A DNA stretch of 64,000 nt from Chloroflexota bacterium (lineage in GTDB: Bacteria; Chloroflexota; Anaerolineae; J036; Brachytrichaceae): positions 62,001 to 126,000 of the forward strand of contig JANXLU010000049.1 of the NCBI GenBank assembly GCA_025354985.1, in the 5' to 3' direction. Made by a program: the position numbers and the translations under genes. Below are positions 35,712 through 43,857 of this stretch, piece after piece (position 1 is the stretch's first letter; each line of letters begins with the position of its first letter). The notes under the pieces were generated by a model. That model ran no database searches, was not told where the DNA came from, and worked only from the letters and a program-made list of their open reading frames with translations.

Positions 35712-36290
35712 TTACGGGCGTTCCCACATAAAGGTGCCGTTGTAGGTAAAGGTGTGGGTGCAACCCGGATCCTTGGTCGGCACCAGTTTGTGCACCACGG
35801 TCAGGTTTTTATCGTCCTTAAACGTAAGCTGAAGGTCAACCGTGCCATCGTTAAGCGGGCTGGCCCCGGCAAAGCGCCATTGCCCGGCGCCGCTGCGCTT
35901 AAAGGTATAGGTCGTCTGCTGGTTCTTCCACTCCAATACATCCGCCGATGGCGTAATTTGCACTTGGCCGTAGGCTGGCAATATGGGCGCACCCGAACAC
36001 GTCCCATCCATTTTGTTTGAGCCGATGGAGGTGTTCCAGACCGTGCGCACCTTTGGAGTGGTGTCAGCCGCGGCTGGTTGGGCGGCGGTCGGGGTTGCAA
36101 CCACTGCCGCGGTTGGCGTGGGCGCGACTGCGGTTGGGCTAATGGTTACAGTTGCCGGGGAACTGGTTGGAAAGCCGGCCACCGTCGATCTTGTCTCCGG
36201 CTGTGGGGTCGGGGATGGCGCTGATCCACAGGATGCAAGCAACATCGCGCAAAAAATAGCCGCGGCGCGCGAGACAATTGTTGAGCGCAT
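35712..36290 (-). CDS. Lipoprotein of unknown function
   Basis: 192 residues. The N-terminus is a lipoprotein signal: a basic start, a hydrophobic core and lipobox LLASC with the modified Cys at about residue 21. A Thr/Pro/Ala linker (22-80) follows. The remaining domain (about 85-192) is beta-rich with two Cys (GTCSGAP, PGCTHTF) that could form a disulfide, and VLEWKNQQTTYTFKRSG. No known family was recognised. It lies 8 bp upstream of the sensor kinase gene and 21 bp downstream of an SDR gene, so it may be a surface sensor component. Confidence 0.75.
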   Translation of the reverse strand: MRSTIVSRAAAIFCAMLLASCGSAPSPTPQPETRSTVAGFPTSSPATVTISPTAVAPTPTAAVVATPTAAQPAAADTTPKVRTVWNTSIGSNKMDGTCSGAPILPAYGQVQITPSADVLEWKNQQTTYTFKRSGAGQWRFAGASPLNDGTVDLQLTFKDDKNLTVVHKLVPTKDPGCTHTFTYNGTFMWERP

Positions 36291-36311
36291 GCGCCGAAGT
36301 ATACGATGGGC

Positions 36312-37076
36312 TTATCTAATAATAAACTTAGAAACTCCGGCGTCCACATTTAGTTCGGCCGCCGTAATTTGCGAGGCGTCATCCGATGCCAAAAACACCA
36401 CGGCGTTGCCCAAATCTTCGGGCGTCTGATGCCGTCCAAGCGGGACGCGTGAGGCAAGCGCGCGCAGCTCGGCCTCGCTGCGACCTTCGGCTGCGTGGGT
36501 TGCAATTTCGTTGTCGGTAATCACCCAACCCGGGACCACCTCGTTAAAACGGATGCGATCCCGGGCATACACCCCCGCCAGCGTCTTGCTCAATGCGGAC
36601 AGTGCCGCCTTGGAGGTGGCATAGGCCACCAGGTTTGCGCTTCCCTGTGTTGCGTGAATACTCGTGAGCGAGATCACACTTCCACCACGCACCTTCATGT
36701 GAGGCACGCAGTGTTTGCAAAAGTAGAAGGCCGAGCGCACGTTTACCTCCATGACCATGTCCCACAGCTCGCTGGTGGTGCCTTCCAGAGTTGCCCGCGG
36801 GTATATGCCTACGTTGTTCACCAGGATGTCGATGCGACCAAACTCGCTCAGCACGGATTGAACCGCGGCGGCAACCTGGGCTTCGTCGCGGACATTGGCC
36901 CTGACAAACATCGCCCGGCCGCCATTCCCGCGCAACTGTTGCGCGGCGGTCTCGCCGGTGTCGGCGTTGTCAACAATGCACACGGATGCGCCTTCGCGCG
37001 CCAGCGACGTGGCAATGCCAAACCCTATCCCATTGGCGCCCCCGGTCACGATTGCAAATTTGTCGGTTAGTCGCAT
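36312..37076 (-). CDS. Short-chain dehydrogenase/reductase
   Basis: 254 residues of the classical SDR type: the cofactor motif TGGANGIGFGIA with Asp in IVDNAD (NAD preference), NNVGIYP, the catalytic Ser in ISLTSIHA, and Tyr/Lys in YATSKAALSAL. The C-terminus ends in LNVDAGVSKFI, close to the usual NVDGG. It is likely a sugar or polyol dehydrogenase, which would suit the divergent SMP-30/gluconolactonase gene 44 bp away. It is the first gene of the minus-strand run that continues to 31847. Confidence 0.9.
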   Translation of the reverse strand: MRLTDKFAIVTGGANGIGFGIATSLAREGASVCIVDNADTGETAAQQLRGNGGRAMFVRANVRDEAQVAAAVQSVLSEFGRIDILVNNVGIYPRATLEGTTSELWDMVMEVNVRSAFYFCKHCVPHMKVRGGSVISLTSIHATQGSANLVAYATSKAALSALSKTLAGVYARDRIRFNEVVPGWVITDNEIATHAAEGRSEAELRALASRVPLGRHQTPEDLGNAVVFLASDDASQITAAELNVDAGVSKFIIR

Positions 37077-37120
37077 AATCAGGTTGACAATGATACCGGG
37101 ATGGCACTACACTGGCTGGC

Positions 37121-38062
37121 ATGAAATCACAAGGCATGGTCACTCCTGTGCGATATCCCGACCCCGCGGTAAAGACGCTTGATCCACGGTTTGCCCCGTA
37201 TAAGCTTGGCAGCGCTGCGGTCGAGCGGTTGTGGACGGGTGCGCGCTGGGCCGAGGGGCCGGTGTATTTTGGGGATGCACGCTGTGTCATATTTTCAGAT
37301 ATCCCAAATAACCGAATGCTGTGCTGGCACGAGGACTCGGGAGAAACAAGTGTGTTTCGCGCACCATCAAACAACGCAAACGGGCACACGCGCGACAAAC
37401 AGGGCCGGCTGGTGGGCTGCGAACATGACACGCGCCGGGTGGTGCGCACGGAGTGGGATGGATCGATCACAATTCTTGCCGACGCTTTTGGAGGAAAGCC
37501 GCTAAATGCCCCGAATGATGTGGTGGTTCATTCCGATGGTGCCATTTGGTTTAGTGATCCCGGGTATGGCATCCTTTGGGAATATGAAGGACACAAGGCG
37601 ACACCGGAAATTCCAAACGCGGTATATCGGCTTGACCCCGCATCGGGCGTGCTGACCAGGGTAAGTGATGCACTGGATCGGCCAAATGGCTTGTGTTTTT
37701 CCCCGGATGGGGCACGCTTGTATGTGGTTGATTCTGGAACGCCCAAAAACATTGTCGTATATGACGTGGACGACAACAAATTGTTTAATCAGCGGGTCTT
37801 TGTGGATATGAAGCCCGGCTCATCCGATGGCATTCGGTGTGATGTGGATGGCAACCTGTGGGCGGCCGCCGGTTGGGGCGGCGAGGGCTATGATGGCGTC
37901 CATATTTTTGCACCAGACGGCGTTATGATCGGGCAGATTTTGTTGCCTGAGCCGTGTGCCAACCTGACGTTTGGCGGACGCAAGAAAAATCGACTGTTTA
38001 TGGCTGCCAGTCAGTCGCTCTATTCGCTCTATACCGACGCCAAGGGTGCGCAATGGCCATGA
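37121..38062 (+). CDS. SMP-30/gluconolactonase family protein
   Basis: 313 residues forming a six-bladed propeller by pattern. Metal or active-site signatures include WAEGPVYFGD (Glu ligand), NAPNDVVVHSDGAIWFSDPG (Asn ligand), DRPNGLCFSPDG and YVVDSGTP (Asp ligand). The family hydrolyses sugar lactones such as gluconolactone. Divergence from an SDR that could oxidise the sugar supports a lactone-forming and opening pair. It is coupled to the MOSC-domain gene through an ATGA overlap at its end. Confidence 0.9.
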   Translation: MKSQGMVTPVRYPDPAVKTLDPRFAPYKLGSAAVERLWTGARWAEGPVYFGDARCVIFSDIPNNRMLCWHEDSGETSVFRAPSNNANGHTRDKQGRLVGCEHDTRRVVRTEWDGSITILADAFGGKPLNAPNDVVVHSDGAIWFSDPGYGILWEYEGHKATPEIPNAVYRLDPASGVLTRVSDALDRPNGLCFSPDGARLYVVDSGTPKNIVVYDVDDNKLFNQRVFVDMKPGSSDGIRCDVDGNLWAAAGWGGEGYDGVHIFAPDGVMIGQILLPEPCANLTFGGRKKNRLFMAASQSLYSLYTDAKGAQWP

Positions 38063-38874
38063 CCACAGACACGCCGACCGCCACGCTGTCTGAAATTGTT
38101 GTCTATCCGATCAAGTCATTGGCCGGAGTGTCGATCTCGACAACCGAGGTGCAACCGCGCGGGCTCGCCCATGATCGGCGCTGGATGGTGGTGAACGCTG
38201 CGGGTGCGCGCCAAAGCCAGCGGGAGCATCCCATCATGGCATGCGCCACCGTGCACCTGGAGTCAGGCGCGCTGCGTGTGGCGGCGCCCGGTCTGCAACT
38301 CTTGCGCCTGCCGTTCCCCGGCGCCGATGATGGGCACATGACCGTTATGATTGGCCGAACCACGTTTTCGGCGCCAAAGGTGTCTCGCGAATGCGATGCC
38401 TGGTTTAGCCAACTGTTGGGTGAGCCCGCGCACCTCGTGCACATGGATGAAGCAACACGGCGACCGGTGAACCCGGCTTATGCGTTGAACCACGACGAAG
38501 TAAGCTATGCCGATGGCTATCCCTTTATGCTGGTGGGGGAAGAAAGCCTGGCCGATCTAAATGCCCGCATGATCGAGGCGCTCCCGATGAATCGGTTCCG
38601 TCCGAACCTAATCATTCGGGGTGCCGGGCCCTTTGCCGAGGATGGCTGGAAGAGAATTCGCATCGGGCGTGCGGAGTTTGCGATTGTCAAGCCGTGTGAC
38701 CGGTGTGTGTTGACGACCATTGACCAGGAGCAGGGTGTGCGGCGCGGCCCCGAGCCGCTGCGCACGCTTGCGCGCTACCGGCAGGTGGATCAGGATGTTT
38801 ACTTTGGGCAATACATGCTGCTCACTGGTGTGGTGTGTGACATTTCCGTTGGCGATGGGGTGTTGGTTCAATAG
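38059..38874 (+). CDS. MOSC-domain protein (YcbX-like)
   Basis: 271 residues from the ATG at 38059, which overlaps the previous stop as ATGA; an ATG two codons earlier is equally possible. The N-terminal beta-barrel shows EIVVYPIKSLAGVSI and RGLAHDRRWMVV, and the MOSC core shows NRFRPNLIIRG and KPCDRCVLTTID with the conserved sulfur-carrying Cys. MOSC proteins bind the molybdenum cofactor; YcbX-type members detoxify N-hydroxylated compounds with a reductase partner. The 2Fe-2S domain fused in E. coli YcbX is absent here. Confidence 0.9.
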   Translation: MTTDTPTATLSEIVVYPIKSLAGVSISTTEVQPRGLAHDRRWMVVNAAGARQSQREHPIMACATVHLESGALRVAAPGLQLLRLPFPGADDGHMTVMIGRTTFSAPKVSRECDAWFSQLLGEPAHLVHMDEATRRPVNPAYALNHDEVSYADGYPFMLVGEESLADLNARMIEALPMNRFRPNLIIRGAGPFAEDGWKRIRIGRAEFAIVKPCDRCVLTTIDQEQGVRRGPEPLRTLARYRQVDQDVYFGQYMLLTGVVCDISVGDGVLVQ

Positions 38875-38952
38875 GCGCGCTAGAACGCGCACCGGCCGCC
38901 AACTCGCCCGAAAATCCCCATCATGCTAAAATTGTGGCCTCCACAATTGCAC

Positions 38953-39025
38953 GGCCCTATCGTCTAGTGGACTAGGACGCGGCCCTTTCAAGGCCTAAAC
39001 ACGGGTTCGAATCCCGTTAGGGTCA
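38953..39025 (+). tRNA. tRNA-Glu (anticodon UUC)
   Basis: A 73-nt cloverleaf: acceptor GGCCCTA pairs with TAGGGTC (one G-U), discriminator A, anticodon loop CTTTCAA with anticodon TTC, and T arm GGGTTCGAATCCC. The outer anticodon-stem pair is a C-U mismatch, a minor oddity. CCA is not encoded. A strong terminator follows immediately. Confidence 0.95.
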
Positions 39026-39027
39026 CT

Positions 39028-39085
39028 ATGAGCCCGGGCGGACATACACAGAGAGGTTTGTGTCCGCCCGGGCTCATCTATTTTT
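39028..39085 (+). terminator. Rho-independent terminator after tRNA-Glu
   Basis: A 17-bp perfect stem: left arm 39028-39044, right arm 39061-39077, containing CCCGGGC on both sides. It is followed by CTATTTTTC. The loop is 16 nt. It begins 2 bases after the tRNA discriminator, so it should end the tRNA transcript. Confidence 0.9.
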
Positions 39086-39178
39086 CTCAAACGGGCGCAG
39101 GGGAATCGTCACGCGTTCGTCAACAATTTGTCAAGCCCGCCGTGTGGAAACCACCTATGCTGGATCACGAGGCAAAAT

Positions 39179-39283
39179 ATGGAAAACCAAGTAAATGCTC
39201 GTGATTATCGAATGATGGTGTTTAAGGCTTTTCTGGCCTTCTGGTTTTTGGTCGTGATTTTTGGAGTGTACGCCGGGCTGTAA
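39179..39283 (+). CDS. 34-residue single-helix membrane microprotein
   Basis: A short frame of 34 codons with a GAGG ribosome-site candidate 9 bases before the ATG. The product starts with a polar stretch (MENQVNARDYRM) and continues as one hydrophobic helix rich in Phe, Trp and Val (KAFLAFWFLVVIFGVYAGL). This pattern of a charged head and one helix is typical of small regulatory subunits of membrane complexes. It lies between the tRNA terminator and the exported repeat protein. Homology cannot be judged by eye, but composition and start site are convincing for a gene. Confidence 0.55.
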   Translation: MENQVNARDYRMMVFKAFLAFWFLVVIFGVYAGL

Positions 39284-39341
39284 GACCACTCTCACGGCGA
39301 ACTAATGAAGCCGCCGATCACTGCGGTTATGATATAGGGGA

Positions 39342-40328
39342 ATGGATGTTCGACCGACCGGCTGGATAGGATTGGGTATGCTCACCGCATTTGCAATGAT
39401 GGCGGGCGTGGTCACGTTTCTGGGCGGTCGTGTGTTTGCTGATGATACGACCGTGCTCACCAATGGCGACATCGTCGTAAAGCTCAACGCCCGCCCGGTA
39501 ACTTCGGCGCAGGTTAATCCAACTTCGTCTGACAAACCGCTTTCTGCAAACGACACAATTGTACAAATCGTCAAGCAGGCGAGGGACATCCGCAGCAATT
39601 TCGAATCGATATTTGCGCAACCAGTGCATGGGACTGCGGCGGCGGATGCGGGATCGGTATCGAAAGTGTCTTCTTCTGCGGGGGATTCTCAGCCAACGGT
39701 CGTGCCGGGCGCCACTCGCCAGTTTTTGCGCGCGTTGCCTACGGTGATCGCATCCGACACTGCTGTGCCACCCACGCAGGCCGTGGCTGTTGTAGTTCGA
39801 ACCCAAACGCCTGAACCTGCCAAACCATCGGATCCGCCGGATGACAACCGCGGGCCGGGCAATACACCTGGTCAGAAGCCACCCACATTACCCACGGAAC
39901 CGCAGCCAACATCGGCGCCGGTCGTGAAGCCACAGGCAACCCCGCTTCCAACTCAACCACCTGCGCCAAGCGCGACGCGTGTTCCTGATCCTGAGCCGCA
40001 GCCAGTATCCAAACCTGATCCTACACGCAGACCACAGCCTACGAGCATGCCGCAGGCGACTCAGAAACCAGATCCAACCAGGGTACCGGATCCAACGCAA
40101 AAGCCAGAATCTACCAGGGTGCCGGATCCAACGCAAAAGCCGGAATCTACCAAGGTGCCAGATCCGACACAAGCGCCACCATCAACCGCCCAACCGCAGC
40201 CAACACAGGTACCTCCGGCCCCGACACTGGTTCCGGATCCTACTCAAAATCCCGACCCAACCGAGCAGCCCCAGCAAAAGGGGCGGCCAGTCCCAACCGC
40301 GGCCCCTACGGCAGTACCTTCTCATTGA
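39342..40328 (+). CDS. Exported Pro/Thr-rich repeat protein
   Basis: 328 residues. The N-terminus has a hydrophobic signal sequence (about 8-31, GLGMLTAFAMMAGVVTFLGG) ending near VFAD. The middle is polar. From about residue 165 to the end the protein is Pro/Thr/Gln-rich, with tandem repeats of PDPTQKPEST and related decamers (about residues 225-300). It looks like an extended wall-spanning or linker protein without a folded domain. No partner or function is evident. The regulator gene 40389 follows by 60 bp. Confidence 0.75.
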   Translation: MDVRPTGWIGLGMLTAFAMMAGVVTFLGGRVFADDTTVLTNGDIVVKLNARPVTSAQVNPTSSDKPLSANDTIVQIVKQARDIRSNFESIFAQPVHGTAAADAGSVSKVSSSAGDSQPTVVPGATRQFLRALPTVIASDTAVPPTQAVAVVVRTQTPEPAKPSDPPDDNRGPGNTPGQKPPTLPTEPQPTSAPVVKPQATPLPTQPPAPSATRVPDPEPQPVSKPDPTRRPQPTSMPQATQKPDPTRVPDPTQKPESTRVPDPTQKPESTKVPDPTQAPPSTAQPQPTQVPPAPTLVPDPTQNPDPTEQPQQKGRPVPTAAPTAVPSH

Positions 40329-40388
40329 GCAAACAGAACAAAGGAATGCAGCTGGGCCGAAGCGCTTGAGCTACACTTAACATTCATC

Positions 40389-41072
40389 ATGCGTGTGCTA
40401 TTGGCCGAAGATGATCGCAAGATCGCAAGTTTTATTCTAAAAGGGTTGCGCGAAGAAGGCTATCTGGTGGAGCACGCCATTGATGGCGAGCTGGCGCTGA
40501 GCCTTGCCCTGTCTGATACATCTTCTCCGTTTGACATGATGATATTTGACATCATGCTTCCCCGACGCGACGGGCTTAGCCTGTGTCGTGAATTGCGCAC
40601 ACGTGGCATACACGCCCCGGTTTTGCTGCTGACGGCGCTTGATGGAGTGGATGACCGGGTTCGGGGTTTGGATAGCGGAGCCGACGACTACCTGGTCAAA
40701 CCGTTTGACTTTCCAGAATTGCTTGCGCGGTTGCGCGCACTCAGTCGGCGCATGCCCCACGCGGTATCCACGGCCTTGCTGCAGGTTGAGGATTTGATCC
40801 TGGATGTGAACAAACGGGTGGCCACGCGCAACGGTCAGAGTATTGACCTGAGCACGCGGGAATTTCACTTGCTTGAGTATCTGATGCGTAGCGCCGGGCG
40901 GGCCGTGGGCCGCACCGTGCTGTTGCAAACCGTGTGGGGCTTTGACTTTGACGGCGCCTCAAACGTCGTTGACGTTTATGTGGGTTATTTGCGCAAAAAG
41001 ATTGATGCGCTGGGCCCCCCGCTTATCCACACCGTGCGCGGTGTTGGTTACAAGATCGCCGAAGCCGAGTAG
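40389..41072 (+). CDS. OmpR-family response regulator, orphan
   Basis: 227 residues. The receiver domain has AEDDRKI, the phospho-acceptor D54 in IFDIMLPRRDG, the Thr in LLLTA and the Lys in YLVKPFDFPE. The winged helix has QSIDLSTREFHLLEYLM, then NVVDVYVGYLRKKID and TVRGVGYKI. It belongs to the CusR/QseB-like group. No kinase is adjacent, but the lone CusS-like kinase at 34309-35703 is of the matching type and could be its partner. It converges on recR, 19 bp apart. Confidence 0.93.
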   Translation: MRVLLAEDDRKIASFILKGLREEGYLVEHAIDGELALSLALSDTSSPFDMMIFDIMLPRRDGLSLCRELRTRGIHAPVLLLTALDGVDDRVRGLDSGADDYLVKPFDFPELLARLRALSRRMPHAVSTALLQVEDLILDVNKRVATRNGQSIDLSTREFHLLEYLMRSAGRAVGRTVLLQTVWGFDFDGASNVVDVYVGYLRKKIDALGPPLIHTVRGVGYKIAEAE

Positions 41073-41091
41073 ACCCGGGGCGCATGATCGG

Positions 41092-41715
41092 CTAGGTCAT
41101 TTTTTGCCGCCCTTCCAGGGCACGGCTCAGCGTCACTTCATCGGCATATTCCAGATCGCCTCCAACCGGCAGGCCTCGCGCCAGACGGCTCACCGAGAGA
41201 CCGGTTGGCCAGCTCTGCATCAGCTTGCGCTGCAAATACGCCGCGGTGTTTTCACCTTCAAGCGTGGGGTTGGTAGCGAGGATCACCTCGGTTACCCCGC
41301 CCGAAGATACGCGTGATAGCAATTCATTGACCTTCAAGTCATCGGGCCCCACGCCGTTCATGGGCGAGATCACGCCGTGCAACACGTGATAGCGCCCGTA
41401 AAACGCGCGCGCGCGTTCCAGCGCGGTGACATCCAGCGGTTCCTCGACCACGCAGATCAGCGCAGTGTTGCGCGATTCGTCCGCGCAGATCTCGCACGGG
41501 TCGTCTTCGGTAATGTTGAAGCACACGCTGCACAGCCGGGTGCGTAGTTTTAGCTCACGCAGCGCCTCGGACAGCACCATGCTCTGCTCGGCCGGCGAGC
41601 GGAGCAGGTAATAGGCGAGTCGCGAGGCGCTTTTTGGGCCGATGCCCGGCAGTGCGGCAAAGGCATCGATCAGCCGTTGCACCGACGGCGGCAGCGAACG
41701 GGGAGCTTTGGCCAC
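41092..41715 (-). CDS. recR: Recombination mediator RecR
   Basis: 207 residues, the usual length. Features are an N-terminal helix-hairpin-helix with ALPGIGPKSASRLAYYLL, a zinc finger CSVC...CEIC (Cys62, 65, 74, 77), and a Toprim domain from ICVVEEPLDVTALE to SPMNGVGPDDL. The tail VTEVILATNPTLEGENTAAYL is typical. RecR works with RecF/RecO to load RecA on gapped DNA. It stands directly after ybaB and dnaX on the same strand (6 bp), the conserved dnaX-ybaB-recR cluster. Confidence 0.97.
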   Translation of the reverse strand: MAKAPRSLPPSVQRLIDAFAALPGIGPKSASRLAYYLLRSPAEQSMVLSEALRELKLRTRLCSVCFNITEDDPCEICADESRNTALICVVEEPLDVTALERARAFYGRYHVLHGVISPMNGVGPDDLKVNELLSRVSSGGVTEVILATNPTLEGENTAAYLQRKLMQSWPTGLSVSRLARGLPVGGDLEYADEVTLSRALEGRQKMT

Positions 41716-41721
41716 CAGCCG

Positions 41722-42093
41722 CTACATCATCCCGGGCAGGTTCATGCCGCCGGTGATGGCTTCAAGGCGCTTGGCCGAGTGTTCCTGGCTCTTGGCTATA
41801 GCTTCGTTTATGGCCAGCACCAGCACGTCTTCCAAGGCGCCCACATCGGCCGGATCAACCAATTCGGGGTCCACTTTGATACTCTGCACGCGCTGATGAC
41901 CGCTGATGACAATATTTATCGCGCCGCCCGCGCCCGTAAAGTTGATCAGCTCGCTTTCGAGCTCGGTTTGGGTGCGCTTCATGTCTTCCTGCATCTGCTG
42001 AATCTTGTTCATCATGCCGGGTTGCACACCACCGCCAAGCGCTGATCCGCCGCCGCTTGCGCGGGGCACAAAATCTGTTCGTCGTCCTTTTGC
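41722..42093 (-). CDS. ybaB: YbaB/EbfC nucleoid-associated protein
   Basis: 123 residues from the ATG at 42093, with AGGAAC just upstream; an ATG seven codons earlier is also possible. The family signature is present: GMMNKIQQMQEDMKRTQTEL, a beta strand NIVISGHQRVQSIKVDPEL, and a helix ALEDVLVLAINEAIAKSQE. An N-terminal basic and Gly-rich extension is a little longer than usual. It is a small dimeric DNA-binding protein between dnaX and recR. Confidence 0.95.
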   Translation of the reverse strand, partial: AKGRRTDFVPRASGGGSALGGGVQPGMMNKIQQMQEDMKRTQTELESELINFTGAGGAINIVISGHQRVQSIKVDPELVDPADVGALEDVLVLAINEAIAKSQEHSAKRLEAITGGMNLPGMM

Positions 42094-42162
42094 CATGTTC
42101 CTATTATGATGCAAGACGGGTCGTCTTGCTGACAGTACCTCGGTCGCACGCTCGGTACGGGG

Positions 42163-43773
42163 TCAATCGCGCAGCTTTCCGCCCAACTGCCGGGCGGCGC
42201 GGAGCACCGGGTCTTCACTCGCCTCGCGCACCGCGCGTTCGCCGATAAATACCTGGACCGAATATTTGACACCCGTCACTGCCTGTATCGCGGTCGCTAT
42301 GCTTTGAATTTTCCGCGGGTCATTGAGCTGTTGAAAGGCCATGTCATGGTTGGCCTTGATATAAACCACGGAACCCTCGACAGAGTGCAAGCGTGCGCTG
42401 TTTAACCAGCCCAACACCGGTTTGTTGGTTCGGCTCAGCTCCTGACCAATAGCCTTCCAATTCTTTTGCAGCGCATCAAAGCCGTCAGTCTGGTTGGGCT
42501 GGGTCACATGAGACGTTGACAACGTAGTATGTGATTCGGCACTGGATTCCGCGTGCGCGGAGGCGGCGTTTGCCGCGTGAGATCGCGAGGTCTGCACCGC
42601 CGCTTGCCTGGTTGGCGCCGCCCTGCCGGATTCCGGTACGGAACGGGCGGGACCGTCGGATGGTTCGCCAGCGGACGCCGCCGGATTGCGCTCAACCACG
42701 CAGTCCAGGAGCGCCATTTCAAGCGCCAACTGGGCATCGGTGCTGCGGCGCATTTCATTGATCGCGGCGCTAAAGGCGCGAATGCCGTGAAGAAATACTT
42801 GTCCATTGGCGCGTGAGGCCAGCTCACCAAGTGAAACCCGCTCGCCTTCGCTAAGCTCGCCCATGCCCCGGCCATCCTTTGCCACGCGCAGCTGGGTCAG
42901 CGTCCGCAGGGTATCGACCAGCTGCCGGGCTATCTGGCGCGCGTCCGCACCTTGATCCAGTGCACGCTGGATGGCGTCCATCCCGGCACTGGCATCCCGC
43001 TCAATAACCGCCTCAACCAGCGCCTTTACCGTGGCGGCGTCGGTTGCGCCCAGCGCCTCGCGCACATCATCGGCGGTAATCCGCAGCGAGCTGCTGCTCG
43101 CCAGCTGATCCAGCAGACTGACGGCATCCCGCAGCGCACCGGTGGCCTGGCGCGCGATCAACGTCAATGCCAGGTCATCGGTCTCGATTCCTTCGGCGTC
43201 GCAAATCGTGCGCAGACGCGCAACCATGGTGTTGATGGGCACGCGCTTGAAATTAAACCGCTGGCAGCGCGAAATAACCGTTGCCGGAATCTTCTGTGGC
43301 TCGGTGGTCGCCAGGATAAAGACCACGTGGCTCGGCGGCTCTTCAAGCGTCTTGAGCAGCGCGTTATACGCGCTCTGGCTCAGCATATGCACTTCATCGA
43401 TGATGTAGACCTTGTAGGCCAGCTGGCTGGGTCGGAAGGGCACTTTGTCCAGGATTTCGCGGACGTTGTCCACACCGGTGTGCGAGGCGGCATCAAATTC
43501 GATGATGTCCATGTGCCGGCCTTCGTTGATGGCATCCGAGATCGAGGATATGGCGATGGCCGGGAGGTTTGGATCAATCACGGCTAGGTTTAGCTCCTTG
43601 GCCAGCAGGCGCGCGCACGTGGTCTTGCCGGATCCACGTGATCCCACAAACAGATAGGCGTGACCGATCCGCCCGCTGCTTATTTGATTTTTAAGCGTGG
43701 TGGTTACGTGATCCTGCCCAACCACCTCCGCAAAGGTTCGGGGGCGATACCTTCTGTAGAGCGCTTCTGCCAC
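42163..43773 (-). CDS. dnaX: DNA polymerase III gamma/tau subunit, zinc-finger cysteines absent
   Basis: 536 residues from a GTG start. The clamp-loader AAA+ features are complete: ALYRRYRPRTFAEVVGQDHV, Walker A GSRGSGKTT, Walker B VYIIDEVHML, NALLKTLEEPPSHV, the sensor 1 motif ATTEPQKIP, and SRCQRF (arginine finger). In most DnaX proteins a four-Cys zinc module follows Walker A. Here that stretch (LNLAVIDPNLPAIA and onward to DIIEFDAASH) contains no Cys. The C-terminal half has a low-complexity Ala/Ser/His-rich linker and a tau-like region (DGFDALQKNWKAIGQEL). No slippery frameshift site was identified. Confidence 0.95.
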   Translation of the reverse strand: MAEALYRRYRPRTFAEVVGQDHVTTTLKNQISSGRIGHAYLFVGSRGSGKTTCARLLAKELNLAVIDPNLPAIAISSISDAINEGRHMDIIEFDAASHTGVDNVREILDKVPFRPSQLAYKVYIIDEVHMLSQSAYNALLKTLEEPPSHVVFILATTEPQKIPATVISRCQRFNFKRVPINTMVARLRTICDAEGIETDDLALTLIARQATGALRDAVSLLDQLASSSSLRITADDVREALGATDAATVKALVEAVIERDASAGMDAIQRALDQGADARQIARQLVDTLRTLTQLRVAKDGRGMGELSEGERVSLGELASRANGQVFLHGIRAFSAAINEMRRSTDAQLALEMALLDCVVERNPAASAGEPSDGPARSVPESGRAAPTRQAAVQTSRSHAANAASAHAESSAESHTTLSTSHVTQPNQTDGFDALQKNWKAIGQELSRTNKPVLGWLNSARLHSVEGSVVYIKANHDMAFQQLNDPRKIQSIATAIQAVTGVKYSVQVFIGERAVREASEDPVLRAARQLGGKLRD

Positions 43774-43788
43774 AAACCGTATTGTACG

Positions 43789-43809
43789 GGGACGAGTTGG
43801 ATTCGTCCC
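43789..43809. other. Small hairpin in the dnaX leader
   Basis: GGGACGA and TCGTCCC are perfect 7-bp complements around a 7-base loop, about 16 bp before the dnaX GTG. No T-run follows on either strand, so it is not a clear terminator. It may affect translation initiation or be a degenerate end signal of the upstream gene. Confidence 0.3.
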
Positions 43810-43857
43810 TAAAAATGCACGCGGATCGGAGTAATGTCGGCCACCAACCAGCCTGGA

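Noticed and set aside
43789-43809. SRP RNA or other structured RNA upstream of dnaX
   Set aside because: Only a 7-bp hairpin is present in 84 bp; too short and lacking the SRP GGAA tetraloop region.
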